From: Terriglobia bacterium
GTDB lineage: Bacteria > Acidobacteriota > Terriglobia > Bryobacterales > Bryobacteraceae
Reading direction: 5' to 3'
NCBI GenBank assembly: GCA_020073345.1
Contig: JAIQFI010000012.1
Location: 1-64,000, forward strand
Length of the DNA stretch: 64,000 nt
Shown: piece by piece, positions 52,392 through 62,201 of the stretch
Layout: the number at the start of each line of letters is the position of its first letter
Position numbering within the stretch: the first letter of the stretch is position 1
The notes under the pieces: generated by a model
Databases searched by the model: none
The model's input: only the letters and a program-made list of their open reading frames with translations
Told to the model about the DNA's origin: nothing
Made by a program: the position numbers and the translations under genes

Positions 52392-53360
52392 TTACTGGCG
52401 CGGCTCGGGCTTAATCTCCCGGGTGCCCTCATCCAGACCATAGATGCGGATGGTCTCCCGCTTCGGTTTGGCCGGCGCTTCAGGCTCGGGCGCCGTGGAT
52501 TTGAACGCCACTTGCGACTGTCCCAGAAGAGCGGCCAGGGGAGACTGCGCCCCTCCGCTGGCCAGGCCCTGCTGCACGGCCTGGATCAGCTGATCTCCCG
52601 GCATCTCGACCCGGAAGCGCGCCGTGGATCCTTCCACCTCGCTCTGCAGCGCAGCACCGAGGCCCGGCTGCTTCATCTGCGACCGGCGGGCCGAGCTGAC
52701 CAGGTCTTCCGCCATTTTCGGGCTGGCCATCTCCAGGGCGACCTCGACACGAAGATCGCTCTGCATGCTGATCCCCAGTGCAATTCCCCGCAGGGAATCC
52801 AGCACGGGAAAGGTCATGGGCATCTCGGGAAGCGTACCGGCGAACCACAAATCGTGCTTCGCCAACGCCCTGCTGTGATCGAGCGCACGAGCCTGGAGCC
52901 CGGTCGCGGGTTTGTTCATGCGGACCAGGGCGTCTTCCAGCGATTGGCCCTCTCCTACCAATAGCGTGTTGGCATTGATGCGGCGGACGCCAGTTTTACC
53001 CTGGGTCAGTGCGCCGGCCGCGGCTTCGTCCAACGCGCCGGTCACCAGTGCCAGAACGTCGGGATTCTTGCCCTTCCCCATATCTCGGACCGAGAAGCGT
53101 ACTTCCGACACTCCCCCCAGCATCCCCTTCGCCATCCCGACCATGGCCCCGGTGGAGGGATCCTTGACACTCGCCTCCGCGATCAAAGTGTTCACCAGCG
53201 GGGAGTCCAACACCGCCTTTACGCGAAAACCTCCGACCAGCGTAGCTCCGGGGTGGGCGAACCGCCAATCCTGGTTTGGCTGAACGGTGGTGGGAACCTG
53301 GGCGAAGACAGCGGAGACGGTAAGACAAGAAACGAGTGTGATGGTGCTGAGCGAGCGCAT
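52392..53360 (-). CDS. secreted protein of unknown function
   Basis: A 322-residue exported protein (signal RSLSTITLVSCLTVSAVFAQ). The mature part is a mixed alpha/beta sequence: GATLVGGFRVKAVLDSPLVN; SVRDMGKGKNPDVLALVTGA; RRINANTLLVGEGQSLEDAL, which sounds like a domain with internal duplication, and a Pro/Lys/Glu-rich tail. I do not recognise the family. It may be the first gene of a minus-strand transcript with the DUF3467 gene. AGGAGG ends 2 bases before its ATG (on the minus strand, at 53363-53368). Confidence 0.72.
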   Translation of the reverse strand: MRSLSTITLVSCLTVSAVFAQVPTTVQPNQDWRFAHPGATLVGGFRVKAVLDSPLVNTLIAEASVKDPSTGAMVGMAKGMLGGVSEVRFSVRDMGKGKNPDVLALVTGALDEAAAGALTQGKTGVRRINANTLLVGEGQSLEDALVRMNKPATGLQARALDHSRALAKHDLWFAGTLPEMPMTFPVLDSLRGIALGISMQSDLRVEVALEMASPKMAEDLVSSARRSQMKQPGLGAALQSEVEGSTARFRVEMPGDQLIQAVQQGLASGGAQSPLAALLGQSQVAFKSTAPEPEAPAKPKRETIRIYGLDEGTREIKPEPRQ

Positions 53361-53408
53361 GAATCCTCCTTCGCAATAGGATCGGCAGCGTTTCCAATCG
53401 GCTTTACC

Positions 53409-55463
53409 TTAGGGCCCGGATTCGAGACCTAGGGCATGAAGGATGAAAGCATAGTTAAAAGCAGTTTCCTTCCAGCGCTCATACCGGCCGGACGCTCCGA
53501 AATGCCCGCTGCCCATCTCGGTCTTTAGCAGCAGCAGGTGATCGTCTCTTTTGAGCGCCCGCAACTTAGCCACCCACTTCGCCGGTTCCCAGTAGGACAC
53601 TCGTGGATCGTTTAAACCGGCGGTGACCAGAATCTTCGGGTACTGCTTGGCCTCGACATTCTCATAAGGCGCGTAGGACTTGATGTAGTCGTAGTACTGC
53701 TTCTCACTCGGGTTCCCCCACTCCTCCCATTCGCCGACCGTCAGCGGAAGCGTGGCGTCGAGCTCGGTGTTCAGGGCGTCGACGAACGGAACGTTGGCCA
53801 CCACCAATGCGAATAAATCCGGCCGCAGATTCGTAACCGCGCCCATGAGCAAACCGCCGGCGCTGCCTCCCATGATGGCCAGTCGATCCGGCATCGTGTA
53901 CCTATTGGTAATAAGATGCTCCGCCGCGGCGATGAAATCGGTGAACGTATTCTTCTTGACCAGCATGCGCCCGGCTTCATGCCACGGCTTGCCTAGATCG
54001 CCGCCCCCGCGAATGTGCGCGATAGCGTACACCATGCCGCGATCGAGCAGGCTGAGGCGGTCCGAGCTGAACGTCGGATCGATGCTGATGCCGTAAGCTC
54101 CGTAGCCGTAGAGCAACATCGGCGCGGTGCCGTCGCGGCGGAAGCCTTTCTTGTACACGATCGAAATAGGGACTTCGGTACCATCCGGAGCCTTGGCGTA
54201 CACGCGCTCGGATTGATATTGAGAAGCATCGTATCCGCCCAGAACTTCCTGCTGCTTCTTGAGCTCCCTCTGGCGGGTTGCCATGTCGTAGTCGAACACG
54301 CATACCGGCGTGACCAGCGACGTGTAGTGGAACCGCAGCAGCTTGGTATCGAATTCGGCGTTCGGTCCAAGATCCGCCGAATAGACGGGTTCGGGGAACT
54401 CAATGTTATGTGCCTCGCCGGTGGGGAAATGGTGAATCCGGATCTGGCTGAGGCCGCGGTCGCGCTCCTCGATCGCCAGGTAGTCGCGGAACGCGTTCAG
54501 GCTTTCCACCGTGACGCGGTCGCGCTTCGGCAAAAAGTCCTGCCAGTTCGGCCGCGATGAATCGCCGACCGGTGCACGCACTACGCGAAAGGTCTTGGCG
54601 TGGTCATTGGTGCGGATGTAGAACGAATCGCCGTGATGCGTGAGATCGTATTCCACCTCCTGCACGCGCGGCAGAACAGTTTGGAAGGGCTCATACGGGC
54701 GATCGGCGCTGACGTAGCGGACTTCAGAGGTAAGCGAGCTGCCCACGTTTATCAGGATAAATTTCCGGCTGGACGTTTTCTCCAATTGCAGCGTGAACCG
54801 CTGGTCTTCTTCGTGGTAAATCAGGGGATTTTCTTTTTCACCGAGCGTGTGGCGGTACACCTGGTGTGGACGTTTGGCCGCATCGAGCGTGGTGTAGAAA
54901 AACGTGCGGTTGTCGTTGGCCCATTCAAGCGTGTAGTACGTATTCGGGATCTCATCGGCCAGCAGCGCGCGCGTTTCCAGGTCCATCACGCGGATGGTGT
55001 ACATCTCATCGCCTTCGAAATCGACCGAGTAAGCCAGCAGCCGGTGGTTCGGGCTCACGGCGAAATTGCCAACGCGGAAGTATTTCTGGCCTTCGCCCAG
55101 GATGTTTCCGTCCAGCAGGATTTCCTCCGCCGATTCGACAGACCCCTTCTTGCGGCAGTAAATCGCGTACTGTTTTCCTTCCTCGGTGCGCGTGTAGTAG
55201 AAATACTCTTCGCGTTTGACAGGCACGCTGAGGTCGGTCTGCTTAATCCGCCCGAGCATCTCCGTGTAAAGCTTCGACTGCAGCTCTTCGGTCGATTTCA
55301 TCATCGCCTTGGTGTAGGCGTTCTCGGCTTCCAAGTACTTGATGGCGTCGGGATCGGTGCGGTTTCGCAGCCACGCGTAGGGATCGGTGCGGGTATCGCC
55401 GAACAAAGTGGTCGAAACCGGCACGGTCTTCGCTATCGGAGGAGCGACCGGAGGGCTGTCCAT
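53409..55463 (-). CDS. prolyl oligopeptidase-family serine peptidase (S9A, oligopeptidase B-like)
   Basis: A 684-residue cytoplasmic peptidase. The N-terminal propeller opens PYAWLRNRTDPDAIKYLEAE. The alpha/beta hydrolase catalytic domain contains YGAYGISIDPTFSSDRLSLL, IRGGGDLGKPWHEAGRML, the nucleophile Ser in LAIMGGSAGGLLMGAVTNL, the catalytic Asp region NDPRVSYWEPAKWVAKL and the His in GSGHFGASGRYERWKE. Relatives cleave short peptides after basic residues or proline. The ATG at 55463 (MDSPPVAPPIAKTVPVSTTL) is chosen; the frame is open upstream to 55730 but overlaps the divergent gene. Confidence 0.9.
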   Translation of the reverse strand: MDSPPVAPPIAKTVPVSTTLFGDTRTDPYAWLRNRTDPDAIKYLEAENAYTKAMMKSTEELQSKLYTEMLGRIKQTDLSVPVKREEYFYYTRTEEGKQYAIYCRKKGSVESAEEILLDGNILGEGQKYFRVGNFAVSPNHRLLAYSVDFEGDEMYTIRVMDLETRALLADEIPNTYYTLEWANDNRTFFYTTLDAAKRPHQVYRHTLGEKENPLIYHEEDQRFTLQLEKTSSRKFILINVGSSLTSEVRYVSADRPYEPFQTVLPRVQEVEYDLTHHGDSFYIRTNDHAKTFRVVRAPVGDSSRPNWQDFLPKRDRVTVESLNAFRDYLAIEERDRGLSQIRIHHFPTGEAHNIEFPEPVYSADLGPNAEFDTKLLRFHYTSLVTPVCVFDYDMATRQRELKKQQEVLGGYDASQYQSERVYAKAPDGTEVPISIVYKKGFRRDGTAPMLLYGYGAYGISIDPTFSSDRLSLLDRGMVYAIAHIRGGGDLGKPWHEAGRMLVKKNTFTDFIAAAEHLITNRYTMPDRLAIMGGSAGGLLMGAVTNLRPDLFALVVANVPFVDALNTELDATLPLTVGEWEEWGNPSEKQYYDYIKSYAPYENVEAKQYPKILVTAGLNDPRVSYWEPAKWVAKLRALKRDDHLLLLKTEMGSGHFGASGRYERWKETAFNYAFILHALGLESGP

Positions 55464-55482
55464 CCCTCTAGTGTTGACTACA

Positions 55483-56466
55483 ATGATGGTCGTGTGGAGA
55501 CTATTTTTCGCAATCGCCTTGTCGGCTGCCGCGCAGTCGTGGACGCCGGTCACCAGCGGAACCACGGCCAATCTGCGGGCCGTCAGCGCGAAGGGGCAAA
55601 CCGTCTGGGTCAGCGGCGACAAAGGCACAGTGCTCAAGACCAGCGACGCCGGGAAAACGTGGCGTTCCGTGAGCCCGCGCGGCGTCGCGGATGTCGATTT
55701 CCGCGACATCGAAGCCATCGATGAGCGCACGGCCTTTCTGATGAGCTCGGGGGAGGGTCCGCAATCGCGGATTTATAAGACCACTGACGGCGGAGCGACC
55801 TGGTTGCTGCTCACCACAAACCTCGAGCCGAAAGGTTTCTGGGACTGCATGAGTCTCTGGGATTCCACACACGGGATCATCGTCGGCGATCCCGTGGATG
55901 GAAGATTCACCATCCTAACCACCGGCGACGGCGCCACGTGGCAGAAAATCAAAGGTCCGTCCGCGAACAAGGAGGAGGGTGCATTTGCCGCGAGCGGCAC
56001 CTGCGTGTTCACGCGTGGGACTCGGGAAGCATGGTTCGGAACGGGCGGCGTCGGCGGTGGCCGCGTGTTTCATACCGAAGACGGCGGGCAGACGTGGTCG
56101 GTTGCGAAGACGCCGATACGCCACGATTCCGTGAGTTCCGGGATCTTCTCCCTGTTCTTTGCCGATGCTCAACATGGGATCGCGGTCGGCGGCGACTACA
56201 TGAAACCTACGGAATCTATGGGCACGATCGCGATCACGGCGGATGGCGGCAAGACGTGGGTTGCACCGCGCGGTCCTTCGCCTGGCGGCTACCGATCGGC
56301 GGTATCAGACGAAACGGCCACAGGCAACTCTGGAACGGATGTATCGAAGGATCTTGGCCAGACGTGGACCAAGTCTGCCGACGAAGGTTATAACGCGATC
56401 AGTGGCAAGTGGATGGTGGGTCCAAACGGCCGCATCGCTACTTCAACGCTTCCCGCGCAGCATTAG
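55483..56466 (+). CDS. Ycf48/BNR-like secreted beta-propeller protein
   Basis: About 327 residues with a signal peptide (VVWRLFFAIALSAAAQ). The body is a propeller with at least six BNR/Asp-box repeats of the S/TxDxGxTW type: KTSDAGKTWRS, KTTDGGATWL, TTGDGATWQ, HTEDGGQTWSV, ITADGGKTWVA and SKDLGQTWTK. This is the shape of photosystem II assembly factor Ycf48 and sialidase-like propellers; in a non-photosynthetic bacterium the function is open. TACAAT overlaps its 5' end (55478-55483), so a leaderless start at a later in-frame ATG/GTG (55486 or 55492) is also possible. It is divergent from the S9A gene and overlaps the M1 gene at the 3' end. Confidence 0.82.
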   Translation: MMVVWRLFFAIALSAAAQSWTPVTSGTTANLRAVSAKGQTVWVSGDKGTVLKTSDAGKTWRSVSPRGVADVDFRDIEAIDERTAFLMSSGEGPQSRIYKTTDGGATWLLLTTNLEPKGFWDCMSLWDSTHGIIVGDPVDGRFTILTTGDGATWQKIKGPSANKEEGAFAASGTCVFTRGTREAWFGTGGVGGGRVFHTEDGGQTWSVAKTPIRHDSVSSGIFSLFFADAQHGIAVGGDYMKPTESMGTIAITADGGKTWVAPRGPSPGGYRSAVSDETATGNSGTDVSKDLGQTWTKSADEGYNAISGKWMVGPNGRIATSTLPAQH

Positions 56467-58216
56467 AAATCTCCGGATCGGCATCCGACGCGAGACGAGA
56501 CAACGCCGCCTGCGCCGAAGCGTTCTTGTTGGCGCGCAGGTCGTACACCAGCGTCAGCTTTTCCCCACCCGAAAGTTCCGGCAACGCCCGCTGCGGTGCC
56601 TGGGACCAATGAGTGCGGTAATACCCCGTGCCGCCCGAATTGAGATAAAACCACGCCGGACAGGCCGTTCCCGTGGGCAGCGCGATCTCGGTGGAAGACC
56701 CTTCCAGCACGGTACACGACGGAGCCACACGATCGGCTCGCCAGCACACTGGAACTGAGCCGGGACTCGATTTAGTAACTCGCAAGCGAGGGGCGGACGG
56801 GCGGTCGCATAACAATTCACCGCGCAGCTCAGGAACGCCAGTGGTGTTCAGAAAAGTATTCAGCACACGGGACGGATCATTGCCGGAAGCTGCGCGCAGG
56901 GCAGCCGCCAAGTCACTGGTTGTGGCGTTGCCGAATCGATGTTCGCTCAGGTACTCACGCAGCCCGTCCCGAAAGCGATCCTCACCCAGCCACCCTTCGA
57001 GCATCAGCAAAATCGCCGCGCCTTTCTCATAGACCACTCGGTTGTACACATCGCGCGCCGTCTCCCGGCTGTTCACCGCAATCCGAACTGGACGCGATCG
57101 TGTTGGGTTGTCGACCGCCATCATGCGCTCACGCGCGGCGATTGCCGCAAGATGCACGCGCTCGGGCGGCATTTCCTGGTCCATCATCTTGGCGGAAATC
57201 CAGGTGGCGAAGCCCTCGCTCAGCCAAACATCATCCCAGGAGGCCTGGGTAACCAGGTTGCCGAACCACTGATGACCGATCTCATGAGCCTGGAGCGTGC
57301 GAACTGTCCGCGTGAAGGTGGCCGTCTCCTGATTCGGGGGCACCAGCAGATTACGCACGCGGTAGGTGATCAATCCAGGATTCTCCACGGCGCCGAAAGC
57401 ACCGGCGGGCAACGCAAGATGATCGAGTTTCCCGAAAGCATACGGGATTCCCGTATACGCCTCGAGACGGGGCAGGATCGCGGCAGTCGCTTGTGCGGCG
57501 GCGTGGCCTTCCGCCGCATGACCCTTGGCAGTGATCACGCGCACCGGAGTTCCCTGGCCTGCGACGCCACCATCGTACACATCGAACGGCCCGACAGCGA
57601 AGGCGACTAACTCGGCGGGCAGGGGCTCCGTGGTTGCAAACTTCACCAGTTTCCAGCCGAGGGGTTCTTCTGTTTCCGAGATTTCCCGGCCGTTGGAAAA
57701 TGCCTTGCTCTCGCGCTTCACCCGTATAGAGATGTCCCAGGGTGCCTTAAAGGACGGCTCGTCGAAACACGGGAAGGCACGCCGCGCGTCGATGGGAGTG
57801 AAGGTGGTGTAGGCGTACCATTCGCCGTCCACTTTACGGCGATACGGACCGCTCAGGCCTTTGTCATCGAGCCTGCCCTGGTAGTTGATTCGGATGATGG
57901 CAGGACCGGTAAGGGGACGCCCGATGTCAATTCCGATACGCTCGCCGGAACTTGAGATGTTCCGGGCCGGAAACGTCACGGCACCTTGATAAATAATCGC
58001 CAATCCGATTACAAGGTTTTTCGCGTTAAGCCAGATGACAGAAACAGGCTCCCGCGCTTCAACTTCAATAGACACCGAACCTTCAAAGGTCTCGCGTGTT
58101 GGATCGATCGTGAGCTCGACGGTCTCTTTCCGCGGAACCACGTCGTTGGAAAGATAAAAAGACTGGCTATAGAGGCAACCTGCGAGCAGAGGCCAATACG
58201 CGAGCGCACACCGCAC
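56438..58216 (-). CDS. M1-family metalloaminopeptidase
   Basis: A 592-residue exported peptidase (signal MRCALAYWPLLAGCLYSQSF). The M1 catalytic domain has the substrate-anchoring segment GAFGAVENPGLITYR (GxMEN type, with Val), the zinc motif LQAHEIGHQWFGNLVTQ and WLSEGFATWISAK with the third ligand, and a later Tyr in RDVYNRVVYEKGA that matches the transition-state tyrosine. The C-terminal ERAP1-like helical part is truncated compared with full APN. The GTG start shares its first base with the last base of the speA stop codon. It probably trims N-termini of peptides in the periplasm. Confidence 0.9.
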   Translation of the reverse strand: MRCALAYWPLLAGCLYSQSFYLSNDVVPRKETVELTIDPTRETFEGSVSIEVEAREPVSVIWLNAKNLVIGLAIIYQGAVTFPARNISSSGERIGIDIGRPLTGPAIIRINYQGRLDDKGLSGPYRRKVDGEWYAYTTFTPIDARRAFPCFDEPSFKAPWDISIRVKRESKAFSNGREISETEEPLGWKLVKFATTEPLPAELVAFAVGPFDVYDGGVAGQGTPVRVITAKGHAAEGHAAAQATAAILPRLEAYTGIPYAFGKLDHLALPAGAFGAVENPGLITYRVRNLLVPPNQETATFTRTVRTLQAHEIGHQWFGNLVTQASWDDVWLSEGFATWISAKMMDQEMPPERVHLAAIAARERMMAVDNPTRSRPVRIAVNSRETARDVYNRVVYEKGAAILLMLEGWLGEDRFRDGLREYLSEHRFGNATTSDLAAALRAASGNDPSRVLNTFLNTTGVPELRGELLCDRPSAPRLRVTKSSPGSVPVCWRADRVAPSCTVLEGSSTEIALPTGTACPAWFYLNSGGTGYYRTHWSQAPQRALPELSGGEKLTLVYDLRANKNASAQAALSRLASDADPEISNAAREALK

Positions 58217-60153
58217 TACTGCTCCAGATAGGTGTATCCGTTCAGGCCGTCCTCATAGAAGCGCAACAGCGTGCCGGATTCCTCATAGGAAATTTTGCCG
58301 TCGCGGACGGCGGCTTCCACGGCGCGCCGGAACTGCTCGAGCAGCATCTTGGACTGAAACTGCACATAGTCCAGCACTTCCCTCACGGTATCGCCTTGAA
58401 TCACGGCCTCCAGGACCACGTTGCCGTCCTGGTCGAGCCCGACGTGCACTGCGTTTGTGTCGCCGAAAAGGTTGTGCAGATCGCCCAGGATTTCCTGGTA
58501 CGCACCCACCAGAAAGGCGCCCAGAATGTATGGCGCGCCGTTGAACGGATGCATCAGCAGTGTTTTCTTCACGTCCCGGCGATCGATGAACTGGTCCACT
58601 TTACCGTCGGAATCGCAGGAAATATCGCCCAGGATTCCAGGGCGGGACGGTTCCTCATCCAGGCGGTGAATCGGCATGATGGGGAATAACTGTTTCACCG
58701 CCCAGCTGTCGGGCATGCTCTGGAACAGCGAAAAATTGCAAAAGTAGGTATCCGAGAGCAGCCCGTCCAGGCCTTCCAGCTCTTCGGGAAAGTAAGCCAG
58801 CTCCTTGGCGAGCTTCTGGATGCGCCGGCAGATCAGCCAGTAGATGCTTTCGGCCCAGCTTCGCTGCTGCAGCGGCAGATACCCCAGGCTGAACAGGTTC
58901 AGCGCGGAATCCAAAGCCTGCTGCGCATCGTGAAAACTTTCGAGCATGTTCTTGTTCGAAAGCCCTCGCAGCGTTTCCCTGAGATCGATCAGCGGCTGCT
59001 CGACGTCCTCCGGAATTTCAGGCAGGTTGTCGCTATCGCTGAATCCGGTGACACCCAGGACATTGAAAACCAGCATGCTGTGATAAGCGACAATCGCGCG
59101 GCCGCTTTCCGAAACGATGACCGGGTGTGGCACCTCGGCTTCGTCACAGATGCTTTGGATGTGATACACCACGTCGTTGGCGTATTCCTGCAGTGTGTAG
59201 TTTACGCTCGATTCGAAGTCCGTCTGCGAGCCGTCGTAGTCGATGCCCAGACCCCCTCCGACGTCCATAAATTGCAGCCCTGCGCCGGCGCGATGCAGCT
59301 CCACGAATACGCGGGCCGCTTCCATCACCGCGCCCTTGATCTGGCGAATGTTGGTGATCTGGCTGCCCAGGTGGAAATGCAGCAGTTGCAAGCAGTCTTC
59401 CATATGGACGGCTTTGAGCTGTTCCAAAGCGCGGAGCGCTTCCGTGATGGTCAGGCCGAACTTGGAGCGATAGCCACCCGAGGACTTCCAGCGTCCCGAG
59501 CCGCGGCTGGCGAGCTTCACGCGCAGCCCGATCACCGGGCGGACGCCCACGCGCTGCGAATGCTTCAGGATCAGGTCGAGCTCGGTGTACTTTTCGACCA
59601 CCGGGATGATGTTGCGGCCGATTTTCTTGGCCAGCATGACCATCTCGATGTATTCGTCGTCCTTGAAGCCGTTGCAGATGATCGGGGTCTGGTTGTCGGC
59701 GATCGCCAGCACCGCCAGCAGTTCGGGTTTCGAACCGGCTTCGAGCCCGAACTTATAGGGCCGGCCGTATTCAAAGACCTCCTCCACCACCTGGCGCTGC
59801 TGGTTGACCTTGATCGGATAGACGCAGCAGTAGCTGTTCTTGTAGCCGTGCTCGGCGATGGCGTTCTGAAACGCCTGGTGCATCTCGCCCAAACGGTGCT
59901 TCAGGATTTCGCCGAAGCGGATCAGGATGGGCAGCGAAATGCCGCGGAGCTGGAGATTGTCCACCAGTTCCTTCAGGTCGATGGCGCGGCTGGTGTCCTT
60001 TTCGGGGTGGACCAGCAAGTTGCCGTTTTTGCCGACTGAGAAGTACCCCTTGCCCCAACTGGCCACGTCGTAGAGTTCTGCGGCCTCCGCAGTAGTCCAT
60101 CGATCGGCGGGCTCGCGAACAGGGCTGTCCGTAAATCTGGGGGAGGAGGACAT
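58216..60153 (-). CDS. speA: biosynthetic arginine decarboxylase
   Basis: A 645-residue PLP enzyme that turns arginine into agmatine, the first step of one polyamine route. Signatures are WGKGYFSVGKNGNLLVHPEK, CCVYPIKVNQQRQVVEEV with the PLP Lys, FGLEAGSKPELLAVLA, FHLGSQITNIRQIKGAV, MDVGGGLGIDYDGS, and FSLFQSMPDSWAVKQLFPIM. Length is normal for the SpeA family. No agmatine ureohydrolase or deiminase lies beside it. The M1 gene follows at once on the same strand and shares one base, so they are coupled. Confidence 0.96.
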   Translation of the reverse strand: MSSSPRFTDSPVREPADRWTTAEAAELYDVASWGKGYFSVGKNGNLLVHPEKDTSRAIDLKELVDNLQLRGISLPILIRFGEILKHRLGEMHQAFQNAIAEHGYKNSYCCVYPIKVNQQRQVVEEVFEYGRPYKFGLEAGSKPELLAVLAIADNQTPIICNGFKDDEYIEMVMLAKKIGRNIIPVVEKYTELDLILKHSQRVGVRPVIGLRVKLASRGSGRWKSSGGYRSKFGLTITEALRALEQLKAVHMEDCLQLLHFHLGSQITNIRQIKGAVMEAARVFVELHRAGAGLQFMDVGGGLGIDYDGSQTDFESSVNYTLQEYANDVVYHIQSICDEAEVPHPVIVSESGRAIVAYHSMLVFNVLGVTGFSDSDNLPEIPEDVEQPLIDLRETLRGLSNKNMLESFHDAQQALDSALNLFSLGYLPLQQRSWAESIYWLICRRIQKLAKELAYFPEELEGLDGLLSDTYFCNFSLFQSMPDSWAVKQLFPIMPIHRLDEEPSRPGILGDISCDSDGKVDQFIDRRDVKKTLLMHPFNGAPYILGAFLVGAYQEILGDLHNLFGDTNAVHVGLDQDGNVVLEAVIQGDTVREVLDYVQFQSKMLLEQFRRAVEAAVRDGKISYEESGTLLRFYEDGLNGYTYLEQ

Positions 60154-60293
60154 GAAACTTCAGTGTCTACCGATTTGGCCTCGGGGGCAAGGGAAAAGTG
60201 CGACGCGGCGGGCCGGGCTGCTTCCCAAAATTAAGATCGTGTTAATCCAGTACCGGACCACGGCCGAGGCCGCGTCCTGCGACAATCTAGGAG

Positions 60294-62171
60294 ATGACAG
60301 TGATAGGTCGTAGTTTGCGCGGATTCGCGAGCATGTTCCTGATGGCTGTGTGTTTCGGTCAAGCCCCGAAATTCACCATCGGCACCGTGGCCGGCATCGG
60401 TCTGCCCGGCTTTGCGGGAGACGGGGGGCCGGCGACGGCGGCCAATCTCAAATTTCCCGCCGGGCTCGCTTTTGACAGCGCCGGCAACATGTATATTGCC
60501 GATTCTTTCAATAGCCGGATTCGCAAGGTAGATACCAACGGCGCCATTACTACCATCGCAGGAACGGGCGATTTCGGCTATTTCGGGGACACGAACGCGG
60601 CCACCAAGGCCGGAATGAACCGTCCTTATAGCATCGCCCTGGACAGCGCCGGAAACATTTATATCGCCGACGCTTACAACGACGCGGTGCGCAAAGTGAC
60701 AGTCTCCAGCGGTATCATGAGCACCTTCGCCGGCACTGGACAAGAGGGCCTGGGTGGAGACGGGGGCGGCGCCACCGGTGCCTTGCTCGATACGCCCACC
60801 GCCCTGGTCTTCGACGCCGCGGGCAATCTCTATATCGCGGATACGAACAACAACCGCATCCGCAAGGTTGGTACGGACGGAAAGATAACCACGTTCGCCG
60901 GTACGGGGGACGCCGCTTCCTTCGGCGACGGCGGTCCTGCCAGCAGTGCGGCGTTGAACCGGCCGGAGGGGCTCGCCACAGACAGCAACGGCAACCTTTA
61001 CGTCGCGGATACGGCTGGCCACCGGGTCCGGAAGATCTCTCCTGACGGGACGATGACCACGGTGGCCGGCAACGGTAGCGGCGGCCAACAAGGCGACGGG
61101 GGTCCGGCTACGCAGGCCAGTCTCTACTACCCCAAAGGCCTGGCGCTGGACCGTTCCGGGAATCTGTATATCGCGGACTGGCTCAACAGCCGCGTCCGCG
61201 TGGTTACGACCGATGGCACCATTTACACCGCGGCCGGAAATGGCCAGTTCGATTACCAGGGAGACGGAGGACCCGCCGCCAGCGCCGCTCTAAGATTCCC
61301 CTGGGGACTCGCGGTCGACGCCGCCGGCAACGTGTACGTCGCGGACGACGAAAACAGCGTGATCCGTTTGCTCAAGCCGGTGGTCGCACCGCTAGTTTCC
61401 ACCGCAGCGCCCCAAATCGATGCCAACGGGGTTGTGAGTGCGGCGGAGTTCGGCGGTTTCTCTTCCGTCGCACCCGGATCATGGATTGAGATTCACGGCT
61501 CGCATCTGGGCAGTCACGCACGCGCCTGGACCGCGGCGGACTTCCACGGCGCCCAAGCCCCTACTTCGCTCGACGGTACGGCGGTCACTATCGGCAGCCA
61601 GGCGGCGTTTATCGCCTACATCAGCGAGAATCAAATCAACGCGCAGATCCCGTCGGGCGTGGGGCTGGGTCCCCAGGAAATCCGCGTGACCACTGCCGCC
61701 GGCACCAGCGATCCCCAGACGATTACCGTGAACGAAGTTCAGCCGGGCTTGCTCGCTCCCACCTCGTTCAAGTTGGGCGATAAGCAATATGCCGAAGCGC
61801 TTTTTCAGGACGGAGCCACCCTGGCTCTCCCGGCCGGAGCAATGTCGGGAGCAATGCAGGTGAGCGCCGCGCGGCCCGCCCGCCCCGGTGAGACGATGAT
61901 CCTCTACGGCGTCGGCTTTGGTCCGGTGACTCCGGATGCCGGCCCCGGTGACGTGGTCCAGCACAATAACAGCCTGATTCTGCCCTTCGAGGTATTCCTC
62001 GGAGGCGTGCGCGCCATGGTGCACTATGCCGGATTGGCTCCGGGAATGATCGGGTTGTACCAGTTCCATGTGGTGGTGCCCGATACGGCTGCCGGAGATG
62101 CTGTGCCTGTGACCTTCTCCATAGGTGGCAGCACGGGACAGCAGGTCCTGTACACTGCGGTTCAGCAATAA
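60294..62171 (+). CDS. NHL-repeat protein with Solibacter-type C-terminal domain
   Basis: A 625-residue exported protein with a signal peptide (LRGFASMFLMAVCFGQAP). Residues about 28-360 hold six NHL repeats, each with GDGGPA, LAxDSAGNxYIAD and NRIRKV elements, forming a propeller. From about residue 375 follows the C-terminal domain found in many Solibacter proteins (TIGR03437): VVSAAEFGGFSSVAPGSWIE, IGSQAAFIAYISENQINAQI, GETMILYGVGFGPVTPDAGP. Such proteins are thought to be surface or secreted. AGGAG ends right before the ATG, so a start at the GTG at 60300, 6 bases after it, is also possible. Confidence 0.88.
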   Translation: MTVIGRSLRGFASMFLMAVCFGQAPKFTIGTVAGIGLPGFAGDGGPATAANLKFPAGLAFDSAGNMYIADSFNSRIRKVDTNGAITTIAGTGDFGYFGDTNAATKAGMNRPYSIALDSAGNIYIADAYNDAVRKVTVSSGIMSTFAGTGQEGLGGDGGGATGALLDTPTALVFDAAGNLYIADTNNNRIRKVGTDGKITTFAGTGDAASFGDGGPASSAALNRPEGLATDSNGNLYVADTAGHRVRKISPDGTMTTVAGNGSGGQQGDGGPATQASLYYPKGLALDRSGNLYIADWLNSRVRVVTTDGTIYTAAGNGQFDYQGDGGPAASAALRFPWGLAVDAAGNVYVADDENSVIRLLKPVVAPLVSTAAPQIDANGVVSAAEFGGFSSVAPGSWIEIHGSHLGSHARAWTAADFHGAQAPTSLDGTAVTIGSQAAFIAYISENQINAQIPSGVGLGPQEIRVTTAAGTSDPQTITVNEVQPGLLAPTSFKLGDKQYAEALFQDGATLALPAGAMSGAMQVSAARPARPGETMILYGVGFGPVTPDAGPGDVVQHNNSLILPFEVFLGGVRAMVHYAGLAPGMIGLYQFHVVVPDTAAGDAVPVTFSIGGSTGQQVLYTAVQQ

Positions 62172-62201
62172 CGCCGTGTTATCCTGAACCGTAGATCCAG
62201 T

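Noticed and set aside
58930-60039. Open frame of 369 codons antisense to speA
   Set aside because: speA is unmistakable; the antisense frame looks like a shadow with no domain or signal.
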